Source of the DNA: Pseudoalteromonas sp. T1lg23B
GTDB lineage: Bacteria; Pseudomonadota; Gammaproteobacteria; Enterobacterales; Alteromonadaceae
DNA length: 64,000 bases
Direction of reading: 5' to 3'
Assembly: GCF_002964665.1 (NCBI RefSeq)
Contig: NZ_PQBZ01000030.1
Location: forward strand, 357,109 to 421,108
Shown here: positions 45,321 through 54,324 of the stretch, piece after piece
Position numbering within the stretch: the stretch's first letter is position 1
How the letters are laid out: every line of letters starts with the position of its first letter
Translations under genes and position numbers: made by a program
The notes under the pieces: model-generated
Database searches by the model: none
What the model saw: the letters and a program-made list of their open reading frames with translations, nothing else
Told to the model about the DNA's origin: nothing

Positions 45321-45375
45321 ATATTTTTCTAATTCCATTCATAATGTCAGCTAAATCTACACTTGGGAGTTAAGT

Positions 45376-46323
45376 ATGCCAATTACAGTAAAAGACGAAT
45401 TGCCCGCTATTGTACGTTTGCGTCAAGAGAATGTGTTCGTGATGCCAAAAAGTCGTGCACAAACCCAAGAGATCCGTCCTATGCGTTTGGCGATATTAAA
45501 CTTAATGCCAAACAAGGTGGAAACAGAGGTGCAATTCATCCGCTTGCTGGCCAATACTCCATTGCAGGTAAATGTAGACTTACTACGTTTAGATACTCAT
45601 CGAACATCTGATAGTTCAGAGCAACATTTAGATATGTTTTATAGATATTTTTCAGATGTGAAGGATCAAAACTATGATGCTTTAATCATCACCGGTGCGC
45701 CACTGGCCCACTTAGAATATGATGACGTGATTTATTGGCAAGAGCTGCAGCAGTTTTTTGACTGGGCAGAGCACCACGTTACGTCTACTTTGTTTTCGTG
45801 TTGGGCAGCACACGCTGGGCTGTTCCATCACCATGGATTAAAACGTGAGATCAGAGCTGAAAAATTAAGTGGTGTGTTTAAGCATCGCTGCTATTTTGAT
45901 CATGGTGCGTTGACCCGTGGATTTGACGACGAATTTTTGGTTCCACATTCTCGTTATGGACACATCAGCCCAGAACAAATTGCACAGAAGAACGATTTAG
46001 TGATGCTCGCGGGTTCTCCAACTGTGGGGGCGTATTTAATCAAGAACGTATCGGGTAGTCAGGTGTATATTACCGGCCATCCTGAATATGATGCGGATAC
46101 TTTGCTTAAGGAATATCAAAGAGATCTGGAGAAAAATGCTGATGCTCCAAAACCTGAGAACTATTTCCCTAACGATGATGCGTCACAAAAACCGTCGAAA
46201 ACATGGCAAAGTCACGCCTTTTTGTTATTCTCCAATTGGCTGAATTACTACGTTTACCAAACAACACCTTATGATATTAACCTCGTTAGCCAAGATGTAA
46301 GGACTAACAACTATGCCGAATAA
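45376..46323 (+). CDS. metA: Homoserine O-succinyltransferase
   Basis: A 315-residue MetA, the first committed enzyme of methionine synthesis. It has the conserved N-terminus with [28 protein letters not shown], the acyl-accepting Cys in [14 protein letters not shown], and the catalytic His-Glu in [13 protein letters not shown]. It is preceded by met boxes and overlaps the next gene (the first part of metH) by 11 bases, so the genes form an operon. Some MetA-type proteins use acetyl-CoA, which cannot be excluded by eye. Confidence 0.95.
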   Translation: MPITVKDELPAIVRLRQENVFVMPKSRAQTQEIRPMRLAILNLMPNKVETEVQFIRLLANTPLQVNVDLLRLDTHRTSDSSEQHLDMFYRYFSDVKDQNYDALIITGAPLAHLEYDDVIYWQELQQFFDWAEHHVTSTLFSCWAAHAGLFHHHGLKREIRAEKLSGVFKHRCYFDHGALTRGFDDEFLVPHSRYGHISPEQIAQKNDLVMLAGSPTVGAYLIKNVSGSQVYITGHPEYDADTLLKEYQRDLEKNADAPKPENYFPNDDASQKPSKTWQSHAFLLFSNWLNYYVYQTTPYDINLVSQDVRTNNYAE

Positions 46324-47368
46324 ACGCGCAGCCTTAACCGAGGCATTAAAACAACGTATTTTAATTTTGGATGGTGCGATGGGCACTATGATCCAAGACT
46401 TTAAGTTACAAGAACAAGACTATCGAGGTGAGCGATTCAAAGATTGGCATGTGCTTGTTAAAGGCAATAACGACTTACTCAGCATTACTAAGCCTGAGGT
46501 GATTGAACAAATACATCGTCAGTTTTTAGAAGCAGGTGCAGATATTATTGAAACCAATACCTTTAACGCCACCACTATTTCCATGGAAGACTATGACATG
46601 GCCAGTGTCAGTAAAGAAATCAACCTAGTGTCGGCGCAGCTGGCTCGTCGATTATGTGATGAATTTACGGCGCAAAATCCGGATAAGCCGCGTTATGTTG
46701 CAGGTGTTCTCGGCCCTACGTCAAAAACATGTTCTATTTCACCAGATGTAAATGACCCTGGTTATCGCAACATTACTTTTGATCAGTTAGTTGAAGCCTA
46801 TATTGAGTCAACGCTTGCGCTGATTGAAGGGGGAGTTGATTTAATTCTCATCGAAACAATCTTTGATACGCTCAATGCAAAAGCAGCGTCATTTGCGGTT
46901 GAAGAAGCGTTTGAGCGCTGCGGGGTTACTCTGCCTGTCATGATCTCTGGCACCATTACGGATGCCTCAGGGCGTACTTTGTCAGGGCAAACCACAGAAG
47001 CGTTTTACAATTCAATTCGTCATATCAAACCGCTATCAATCGGCCTAAACTGTGCGTTGGGACCGGATCTATTGCGCCAGTATGTTGTTGAATTATCAAG
47101 GGTGTGCGAAACATTTACGTCAGTGCATCCCAATGCGGGTTTACCCAATGAGTTCGGTGAATATGATTTAGAAGCTCCTGAAATGGCGAAAGAAATTATT
47201 GATTGGGGTAAAGAAGGCTTGATCAATATTGTTGGCGGTTGCTGTGGGACGACTCCTGAGCATATTAAAGCATTTGCCGATGGTCTCGCACAGGTTGCAC
47301 CACGACCTTTACCTGAGCTTGAAGTGCGTATGCGCTTAGCTGGTTTAGAAGCTTGTAATTTGAATTAG
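46313..47368 (+). CDS. metH: MetH N-terminal piece: homocysteine S-methyltransferase domain
   Basis: A 351-residue protein equal to the homocysteine-binding barrel of cobalamin-dependent methionine synthase. Zinc-binding cysteines are in IGLNCALGP and [11 protein letters not shown]. The ending [11 protein letters not shown] matches the linker that in E. coli MetH leads into the folate domain. The frame stops at TAG 47366-47368, and the second piece starts at ATG 47378 in the same frame. The two pieces together total 1227 residues, the length of E. coli MetH as I recall it. It overlaps metA and has AAGGA upstream. Confidence 0.93.
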   Translation: MPNKRAALTEALKQRILILDGAMGTMIQDFKLQEQDYRGERFKDWHVLVKGNNDLLSITKPEVIEQIHRQFLEAGADIIETNTFNATTISMEDYDMASVSKEINLVSAQLARRLCDEFTAQNPDKPRYVAGVLGPTSKTCSISPDVNDPGYRNITFDQLVEAYIESTLALIEGGVDLILIETIFDTLNAKAASFAVEEAFERCGVTLPVMISGTITDASGRTLSGQTTEAFYNSIRHIKPLSIGLNCALGPDLLRQYVVELSRVCETFTSVHPNAGLPNEFGEYDLEAPEMAKEIIDWGKEGLINIVGGCCGTTPEHIKAFADGLAQVAPRPLPELEVRMRLAGLEACNLN

Positions 47369-47377
47369 GAAGTACTT

Positions 47378-50008
47378 ATGACGCAACAATCTACAGCCAC
47401 TTTTACTAACGTTGGTGAACGCACCAATGTGACTGGCTCTGCGCGTTTTAAGCGCCTGATCTTAGAGGAAGAATACGAGAAAGCCTTGGATGTTGCCCGT
47501 GAGCAAGTGGAGAACGGGGCGCAAGTGATTGATATCAACATGGACGAAGCGATGTTGGACTCAAAAGCGGCCATGGTGAAGTTTCTTAACCTGATAGCGT
47601 CTGAACCAGATATTTCTCGTGTGCCCATCATGGTGGATTCATCGAAATGGGAAGTCATTGAAGCAGGCCTAAAATGTATTCAAGGTAAGGCCATTGTAAA
47701 CTCAATCTCCTTAAAAGAAGGAGAAGAGCCGTTTATTAGCCAAGCAAAAATTATCAAGCGCTTTGGTGCTGCGGCAGTGGTGATGGCATTTGATGAAGTA
47801 GGTCAAGCGGAAACAGCAAAACGTAAGTTTGAAATTTGCGAACGGTCTTATCGCATCTTGGTTGATCAAATTGGTTTTCCGCCCGAAGACATTATCTTTG
47901 ATCCCAATATTTTTGCCGTGGCAACGGGGATAGAAGAGCATGATAACTACGCGGTAGAGTTCATAGAAGGTACGCGACGCATTAAAGCTGAACTGCCACA
48001 CTGTAAGGTGTCTGGTGGTGTGTCAAACGTATCGTTCTCATTCCGTGGTAACAATCCAGTGCGTGAAGCAATTCACTCGGTTTTCCTTTATCACGCAATA
48101 CAAGCGGGTATGGATATGGGTATCGTCAACGCCGGTCAGCTCGCGGTGTATGATGATATCCCTAAAGAACTCAGAGATGCGGTGGAAGATGTTATTCTAA
48201 ACAAAGACCCTCAAGCGGGCGAACGGTTAGTTGAACTTGCGCCAAAATACTCAGGTATGGCGCAGGCTGCGAAAGTTGAAGATTTGGAATGGCGCGCTTG
48301 GCCTGTTGCAAAGCGTTTAGAGCATGCGCTGGTTAAGGGGATCACCGAGTTTATTGAAGAAGACACCGAAGAGTGTCGAGCAGGCATGGCCAAACCCATC
48401 GAAGTCATTGAAGGACCGTTGATGGACGGCATGAATGTGGTCGGTGACTTGTTTGGTGCGGGTAAAATGTTCTTGCCTCAGGTTGTTAAATCGGCTCGAG
48501 TTATGAAGCGGGCTGTTGCTTATCTTGACCCTTTCATTGAACAAGAGAAACAAGAAGGTGAAACCAACGGCAAGATCATCATGGCAACGGTGAAAGGCGA
48601 CGTACATGACATCGGTAAAAACATTGTTGGCGTGGTACTACAATGTAATAACTACGAAGTGGTTGACCTTGGGGTCATGGTGCCGGCGGAAAAGATCTTG
48701 CAAACGGCCATTGATGAAAAAGCCGATGTGATAGGTTTGTCTGGTTTGATCACACCCTCACTAGATGAAATGGTACACGTGGCCAAGGAAATGAAACGGC
48801 GCGGCTTTGAGTTACCACTGCTTATCGGCGGAGCAACCACATCCAAAGCGCATACAGCGGTAAAGATAGAGCCTCAATATGACAAAGGGGTGGTGTACGT
48901 TAATAACGCTAGTCGTGCGGTGGGAGTGGTCTCGAATCTGTTGAGCAAGTCACAAAAAACAGACTTTTTGGCGAAAACAAAAGAAGAGTATGTCAAAGTT
49001 AGGGAGCAGCAGGCACGTAAAAAGCCTCGTTCGAAGCCAGTCACTTTACAACGTGCTCGTGACAACGCAATTAAGATTGATTGGGATAATTACACCCCAC
49101 CGGTGCCTAAAAAGTTAGGCGTTACGGAATTCACCGATGTGAGTATCAAAACGCTCAGACAATACATTGACTGGACGCCATTTTTTATGACTTGGTCACT
49201 TGCAGGCAAATACCCGAGAATTTTGCATGACGAAATAGTGGGTGAGCAGGCGCAAAGCTTATTCACAGATGCTAATGCGATGTTGGATGAGTTTGAGCGT
49301 TCAGGTGCGTTAAAACCACAGGGTGTCATTGGGTTGTTTCCCGCAAACAGAGTGGGAGATGACATCGAAATTTACACCGATGAAACGCGCACCGAAGTGT
49401 TAGCTTTGTCTTGTCATTTGCGTCAACAGACAGAAAAGACAGACTTTCCAAATTATTGCTTAGCGGATTATATTGCGCCTAAAGGGACTGCCGATTACTT
49501 TGGCGCGTTTGCGGTGACTGGTGGTTTGGAAGAAGACGAACTGGCAGAAGCGTTTGATGCTAAACATGACGATTACAACAAAATCATGGTAAAAGCGGTC
49601 GCTGACAGATTAGCAGAGGCGTTCGCTGAATACCTGCATGAGCAAGTGCGCAAACACTATTGGGGATATGCACCTGATGAGTCTTTGAGTAACGATGAGC
49701 TGATCCGTGAGAACTATCAGGGTATTCGTCCTGCACCTGGTTATCCTGCTTGTCCGGAACACACAGAGAAAAAGAAAATCTGGCAACTACTCAATACTGA
49801 GCAGCGTATCGGTATGAAATTAACAAGCTCGTATGCTATGTGGCCGGGCGCTGCGGTTTCTGGTTGGTATTTCTCTCATCCGGATTCGAAGTACTACGCA
49901 GTGGCAAGTATTCAAAAAGACCAAGTAGAAGACTATGCAAGACGCACAGGAATGACGCTGGCTGAGGCTGAGCGTTGGTTGTCACCAAACCTTGGCTACG
50001 AGGCGTAG
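47378..50008 (+). CDS. metH: MetH C-terminal piece: folate, cobalamin and activation domains
   Basis: An 876-residue protein. It holds the pterin-binding barrel ([25 protein letters not shown]), the B12 cap and B12 domain with the cobalt-ligand histidine in [15 protein letters not shown], and the AdoMet-binding reactivation domain ([15 protein letters not shown]). It must partner with the separate homocysteine domain to transfer methyl from methyl-tetrahydrofolate. AGGAAG at 47367-47372 shares bases with the stop of the first piece and serves as its ribosome binding site. A terminator-like hairpin follows at 50041. Confidence 0.95.
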   Translation: MTQQSTATFTNVGERTNVTGSARFKRLILEEEYEKALDVAREQVENGAQVIDINMDEAMLDSKAAMVKFLNLIASEPDISRVPIMVDSSKWEVIEAGLKCIQGKAIVNSISLKEGEEPFISQAKIIKRFGAAAVVMAFDEVGQAETAKRKFEICERSYRILVDQIGFPPEDIIFDPNIFAVATGIEEHDNYAVEFIEGTRRIKAELPHCKVSGGVSNVSFSFRGNNPVREAIHSVFLYHAIQAGMDMGIVNAGQLAVYDDIPKELRDAVEDVILNKDPQAGERLVELAPKYSGMAQAAKVEDLEWRAWPVAKRLEHALVKGITEFIEEDTEECRAGMAKPIEVIEGPLMDGMNVVGDLFGAGKMFLPQVVKSARVMKRAVAYLDPFIEQEKQEGETNGKIIMATVKGDVHDIGKNIVGVVLQCNNYEVVDLGVMVPAEKILQTAIDEKADVIGLSGLITPSLDEMVHVAKEMKRRGFELPLLIGGATTSKAHTAVKIEPQYDKGVVYVNNASRAVGVVSNLLSKSQKTDFLAKTKEEYVKVREQQARKKPRSKPVTLQRARDNAIKIDWDNYTPPVPKKLGVTEFTDVSIKTLRQYIDWTPFFMTWSLAGKYPRILHDEIVGEQAQSLFTDANAMLDEFERSGALKPQGVIGLFPANRVGDDIEIYTDETRTEVLALSCHLRQQTEKTDFPNYCLADYIAPKGTADYFGAFAVTGGLEEDELAEAFDAKHDDYNKIMVKAVADRLAEAFAEYLHEQVRKHYWGYAPDESLSNDELIRENYQGIRPAPGYPACPEHTEKKKIWQLLNTEQRIGMKLTSSYAMWPGAAVSGWYFSHPDSKYYAVASIQKDQVEDYARRTGMTLAEAERWLSPNLGYEA

Positions 50009-50040
50009 CCGTTCTAAAAGTTGTAATTAAACCTTTAAAA

Positions 50041-50066
50041 AAGCGCTTGCTCTCAAGCGCTTCTTT
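50041..50066 (+). terminator. Probable terminator of met operon
   Basis: AAGCGCTTG (50041-50049) pairs exactly with CAAGCGCTT (50054-50062). The T tract is poor (CTTTA), so termination strength is uncertain. Confidence 0.6.
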
Positions 50067-50273
50067 AGTTCGCTAGTAAATAGGTAATCATTATCGCGCA
50101 GCGCGTCACGATGGTTGGGAAGCTAAAAAGCAAATACAGTAAACCAAATCACATAGGGTGTTGTGACTAAAGCGACACTTTTTCAAATCTTTCTAATAGG
50201 AGGGCTTTCGGTTATATTCGTCTAGCGTATTACGCAATTTCTCAAAAGGTATACACCTAGACAATTTACAACA

Positions 50274-51302
50274 ATGAAGATAAAAATTATGAAACTAAAT
50301 GGAATTTATGCAGCACTATTGGCTGCCAGCTTTACCACTTTCGCACAGGTAGAATTGAATGCACCACACACGCTTATTTTTGACACTACCTCAGACGGAC
50401 AAGTCACAAACGAGCAGAGTATTGAATATGATTTTAAGGGACAAAACAGCCACTTTGTCGCTTACAATCAAACAGAGGTGCTATCAGGTAACGTCAATCA
50501 TGCTCAGCAACTCATCCACTTTCAAATTACAGAGTCCACTCTCAATACCGTTAAATACTTTACGGGTAGCGCTAGCGGCACTGGCTTTCAGGGAACATGG
50601 TATTCCAGCCAAGGAGAAAAAGGTGACTGGCAAATAGGCGCGAATCAGCAGTCCTCTTTTTATACATGCCGAGAGATTTTACAGGCAGGTCAAAGCTCAG
50701 GTGACGGCTTATATAACATAATGACCGACAACAACGAAACGCTACAGGTCTATTGCGATATGACCACCGATGGTGGTGGCTGGACCTTAGTGGGGAGCTA
50801 CCCGAAGAGCCGAGCTGGTGGCATAGCTCGCATTTCTGATTATGGTACAGAACCGGCTACAACTCCTATAGACCCAGCACAACTGTGGATGTTTAGGGGG
50901 AGTTTAAGTTACTTCGCAGACGCCAGAGAGCAAGTTGCTTGTTCACAAGCTCAATGTGCGGACGGAAAGTCAGTGTATGGAACCAATATGCCTACGCTGG
51001 AACTTGAACACATCAGAAGTTCATGGGCATACGCTGATAAGGTTGAAGCAATGCCACAGCGTACCGATATTCCTACTTGTCGTACTGTCCTTAATGACGT
51101 AAATACTTCGGTCGAGGGGTGTACTAAGCCAGAATACCTTAACTCAGCTAATCCAAATACCTTTGTTGGATGGCAAGCCGACGTTAATGGTAGTTATTGC
51201 TGGGCTGCACTTGGCACTTACCAGTCGAGTAAGGTGGGTTCATCACTTTGCCTGGGCTTACTTCCGAATGCCACGAGATGGGCACTACTTTGGATGCGCT
51301 AG
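50274..51302 (+). CDS. Secreted protein with fibrinogen-like (FReD-type) domain
   Basis: A 342-residue exported protein. The signal peptide follows MKLNGIYAALLAASFTTFAQ; ATG 50274 or 50289 may be the start. An N-terminal beta region (about 25-125) precedes a fibrinogen-related domain, recognised from CREILQAGQSSGDGLYNI, then VYCDMTTDGGGWTLVGSY, with the Cys spacing and GGGWT core of that family. Further cysteines and Trp residues follow to the end (FVGWQADVNGSYCW, LGLLPNATRWALLWMR). Such domains bind sugars or acetylated groups in animals; bacterial copies are sparse and of unknown role. Confidence 0.75.
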   Translation: MKIKIMKLNGIYAALLAASFTTFAQVELNAPHTLIFDTTSDGQVTNEQSIEYDFKGQNSHFVAYNQTEVLSGNVNHAQQLIHFQITESTLNTVKYFTGSASGTGFQGTWYSSQGEKGDWQIGANQQSSFYTCREILQAGQSSGDGLYNIMTDNNETLQVYCDMTTDGGGWTLVGSYPKSRAGGIARISDYGTEPATTPIDPAQLWMFRGSLSYFADAREQVACSQAQCADGKSVYGTNMPTLELEHIRSSWAYADKVEAMPQRTDIPTCRTVLNDVNTSVEGCTKPEYLNSANPNTFVGWQADVNGSYCWAALGTYQSSKVGSSLCLGLLPNATRWALLWMR

Positions 51303-51354
51303 AGACAGCTTCATGCGTAATATAGAGTAGCACAAAGACTAAGTTTTATTTTTG

Positions 51355-51380
51355 AAAAGCGTGCTATGCACGCTTTTTTT
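51355..51380. terminator. Bidirectional terminator
   Basis: A 10-bp stem (51355-51364 with 51368-51377) around TAT, with A4 on the left and T7 on the right, lies between the fibrinogen-like and permease genes. Confidence 0.92.
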
Positions 51381-51412
51381 ATGAATAACAGCAAGCTGGC
51401 TAAAACTGATGA

Positions 51413-52627
51413 TTAGCCCATGCGAGTCACAATGGCGGGGGAGACTAAACTCGCTTGATAAACAGGTTGTAGCGTGGCCAGTTGTCCAATGCCCCACATA
51501 GCGAGTGCGCCCGTAAGCAAATAATCACTAGGTATGGGCGGTAGTTCGAACAAAACCATCAAATAGGTATTGCAAATAAGTGAAAGTAGTACTCCGATGA
51601 TGATACCCATACTGGTGATAATAAAGCTCTCTAGCATAAAGTAACGCAGTATTTGTAACCGACTAGCACCGAGTGCTCGTCGAGTACCAATCTGTTTCTT
51701 ACGGGTAATGATGGTGTAGCGCATTTGCCCAAAAATACCAAAAGCGGTGACAGTGCTTAAGATAGCTACTAACACAATTAGCGTGACCACCATAGCGAAA
51801 TCGCCTTGATGGCTTTTGTTACGTGTTTGCTCAAACGTGGCCATATTATCCAGCCATCTGCCAGGAGTTTGTAGCAATAGTTCGGTTACCTGCTCCATGG
51901 CTTGTTCGCGCATACCGGGACGTGCTCTGACCATATAAATAGGTTCTGAGTCGATATAATTACCACTACTTAATACCGTGTACCAATTGTTCTTCCACCA
52001 ATTCCAAGCACTTGGCAATTTATCAACAATACCTACGACGTTACAGGCATCCATTCCTGAATACAGTGTGCTGCCTAACGCTTGTCGCCAGTCATCGGGG
52101 TATAGCTTTTGCGCAAGAGCTTTAGAAATTACGAGCTTTGGCATACTATGGTCGTCTGATTTTGCGCTTTCATAGTAAAAAATATCACTAGGCTTAAACC
52201 ACTCACCAGCAACAAGCTTTAGCCCCATCGCCTCTAACGAGTTATAATCACCTTCATAATAACCGGCTCTTAGCAACACATCCTCTGGAGTGGGAGGCAA
52301 ACCGATTTGCGTGGTTGAACCCCAAGATGTATAAGGAATGTCAGAAACATTAGATGCGATTTGAACCGCGTCTAGTTGATTGATCCTTGAAAGATCTTGC
52401 TTTATCAAGTTAGCAATTTCGCTTCTGTCACCTTGAATATTGGTGGTAAATGAAAAGGTATGTTTTTCTTCTAAACCCGTGTTGGTGTTTATATTGTCCC
52501 ACTTTTGTATCAACATAAAAATGGTGTTGACGAGAATCGTAAGGGTGATGGAGATCTGTAAAATCAGCAATAATGTGGCAGTTTTACGCTGATAAAGAGA
52601 CTTCAAAATAGGCATAATGTCATTCAT
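51413..52627 (-). CDS. MacB/FtsX-type ABC permease, second gene
   Basis: A 404-residue inner-membrane protein. Start ATG 52627 has AGGAG upstream. One N-terminal membrane helix (TLLLILQISITLTILVNTIF) is followed by a periplasmic MacB-like domain and a C-terminal FtsX domain of three helices. The KKQIGTRRALGASRLQILRYFMLESFIIT coupling helix region is typical. It is 8 bases after the partner permease stop... start spacing shows an operon. Members export peptides or lipoproteins or transmit mechanical signals. No ATPase gene is near. Confidence 0.86.
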   Translation of the reverse strand: MNDIMPILKSLYQRKTATLLLILQISITLTILVNTIFMLIQKWDNINTNTGLEEKHTFSFTTNIQGDRSEIANLIKQDLSRINQLDAVQIASNVSDIPYTSWGSTTQIGLPPTPEDVLLRAGYYEGDYNSLEAMGLKLVAGEWFKPSDIFYYESAKSDDHSMPKLVISKALAQKLYPDDWRQALGSTLYSGMDACNVVGIVDKLPSAWNWWKNNWYTVLSSGNYIDSEPIYMVRARPGMREQAMEQVTELLLQTPGRWLDNMATFEQTRNKSHQGDFAMVVTLIVLVAILSTVTAFGIFGQMRYTIITRKKQIGTRRALGASRLQILRYFMLESFIITSMGIIIGVLLSLICNTYLMVLFELPPIPSDYLLTGALAMWGIGQLATLQPVYQASLVSPAIVTRMG

Positions 52628-52635
52628 GATCACTC

Positions 52636-53979
52636 CTACAAACTCTTTAGTTGGCTGGAAGGTTGTACTTGTATTGCTCGATAAATAGGCCAAAGCCCAA
52701 ACAAGCAACTAGATAACACAGCCAAGATGATAGTGACGATGACAAGTGTGGCATTCATTTGCATGACGCTGTCGTTGATAAAGTGAAAAACACTTTGCGC
52801 AGCTTTTAATCCAAGTTGTGCCATTAACAAGCCTAATAAGCCTCCAAGCAGACCAATTAACACTGTTTCATAGCCAAATTGTATGGCGATATCTTGCTTA
52901 CTGGCACCGACTGCTCTACGTAATCCGATTTCACCTTTTTTATTGTAAAACTTATTTATCATCAAGCTCATGCAGTTGAGCAAACACACAATGAGAAAGG
53001 CTGATGCTAACCAAACGGCAATCTTGCTGTTATCAGGCACAACCTCTTCGCTTACCAGGTATTCTTCAACAGTTCGGGTATAACTGGGTAAATCTCTGGG
53101 GAACCTGCCAAGTTGTTTTTGCTGAGCATCATAGTCGTGTAAAAAGTTAGTATATGCTTGCCTGTCACTGGCGTTGTTCAGTTCTACCCATAAAAAGATC
53201 CACACACATTCAGAGTCTAAAATAGTTTTGAAGCTAGGGTTTTCAGGAGTAACGCCACAATACATTGAAAAACTACTGCTTAAATACAACTCATGATTGA
53301 TTTTTGTTTGTATTGGGATGTACACATCAAGGGGTTTCTCAAATGCTGAAGAAGAATAGAAAAAGTATTTAGGTGTTGGGTTCCAATCGTCTAACACGCC
53401 CGAAATTGTTAGCGTGTGCTGGTCCATCAGTATTTGCTTGCCTACGGAGTTTTCGCCATAGAAGAGCTTATCGTTGAGCTTTTTGCTGATCACCACATTA
53501 AATTCGCCATTTCCGTCAACACTGTCTAACCATGGAGCGCCAAATAAAAATGGTACATTGAACATGTCGAAAAAATCGTTAGTCGTTGCATACATATATT
53601 GCATTTTGCCTTCCGACTTTGCTTGTGATGGCGTGCGGATCAGCGCTTTATGATCAGCGATAAGGGTTTGTGCTTTAATCAAATCACTACGCTCATTGGC
53701 TGCGGTTAAGTTTACTGCATCGCGATAAGTGATGCGGTGAGGGGCTTCTTCTTTTCCGAGATGTTCACTATAGGGTTGCTCAGAGAACCAGCTACTTAAA
53801 TAAACCAGTTGCAGTGTATCGGCTTTTTCTGGGATCGGATGTTTTGACATCATGTAGCTCACAGTGAATGTGATCATTGTGATGGCTATTCCTATCGCGA
53901 TAATAAGCACCATGAGAGCGCTTAGCATAGGAGTTTTGCGTATGCTAATCCATGCTAGTTTGAGATAGTAATTAACCAT
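52636..53979 (-). CDS. MacB/FtsX-type ABC permease, first gene
   Basis: A 447-residue partner of the permease that follows. Start ATG 53979 has AAGGAG upstream. The first membrane helix (MLSALMVLIIAIGIAITMITFTVSYMM), the periplasmic domain (about 50-310) and three C-terminal helices fit the FtsX fold. The EIGLRRAVGASKQDIAIQFGYETVLIGLLGG coupling region is well conserved. Together with the second gene it would make a heterodimeric permease. An ATPase must come from elsewhere in the genome, or be lost. The 345 bases upstream contain no gene. Confidence 0.86.
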   Translation of the reverse strand: MVNYYLKLAWISIRKTPMLSALMVLIIAIGIAITMITFTVSYMMSKHPIPEKADTLQLVYLSSWFSEQPYSEHLGKEEAPHRITYRDAVNLTAANERSDLIKAQTLIADHKALIRTPSQAKSEGKMQYMYATTNDFFDMFNVPFLFGAPWLDSVDGNGEFNVVISKKLNDKLFYGENSVGKQILMDQHTLTISGVLDDWNPTPKYFFYSSSAFEKPLDVYIPIQTKINHELYLSSSFSMYCGVTPENPSFKTILDSECVWIFLWVELNNASDRQAYTNFLHDYDAQQKQLGRFPRDLPSYTRTVEEYLVSEEVVPDNSKIAVWLASAFLIVCLLNCMSLMINKFYNKKGEIGLRRAVGASKQDIAIQFGYETVLIGLLGGLLGLLMAQLGLKAAQSVFHFINDSVMQMNATLVIVTIILAVLSSCLFGLWPIYRAIQVQPSSQLKSL

Positions 53980-54324
53980 GATGCTCCTTAACACTCAGAA
54001 AAACATGGCATGAGCATTGGTACGTTGTACTGTGTAAGTAGTTTGAAGGCTTGATACTCATCACTTTTTCCTTAAAAGTAGTCAAAGTTCCTTTTTTTTG
54101 GATATTGGTATCTATCCGATGTCTTATTTTTACAAAAAAATAACCAAAAGTTAATCTAAATGTGGAATTTATTTATTTATACAGAAATTTTTATGAAAAA
54201 ATAATATTTTTCTTTAAAGATAGCAAGTTAGGTGAGCGATTATTGTTCAGCTTGAAAGAGTCTTGGTTACGTCTGCCTTGCGTTACATGTTAACATTAAT
54301 AAAAAGTTTGGATCGAGTGTTGTT
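53980..54324. other. A/T-rich intergenic region, no gene seen
   Basis: The divergent gap between the ABC permease pair and hrpB. It is markedly A/T-rich around 54100-54225, with runs of A and T. No RNA, repeat or peptide gene was recognised. Confidence 0.6.

Noticed and set aside
47366..47368. TAG in metH as a recoded codon
   Set aside because: A good ribosome binding site and ATG follow at once, so stop and reinitiation is enough; nothing points to recoding.
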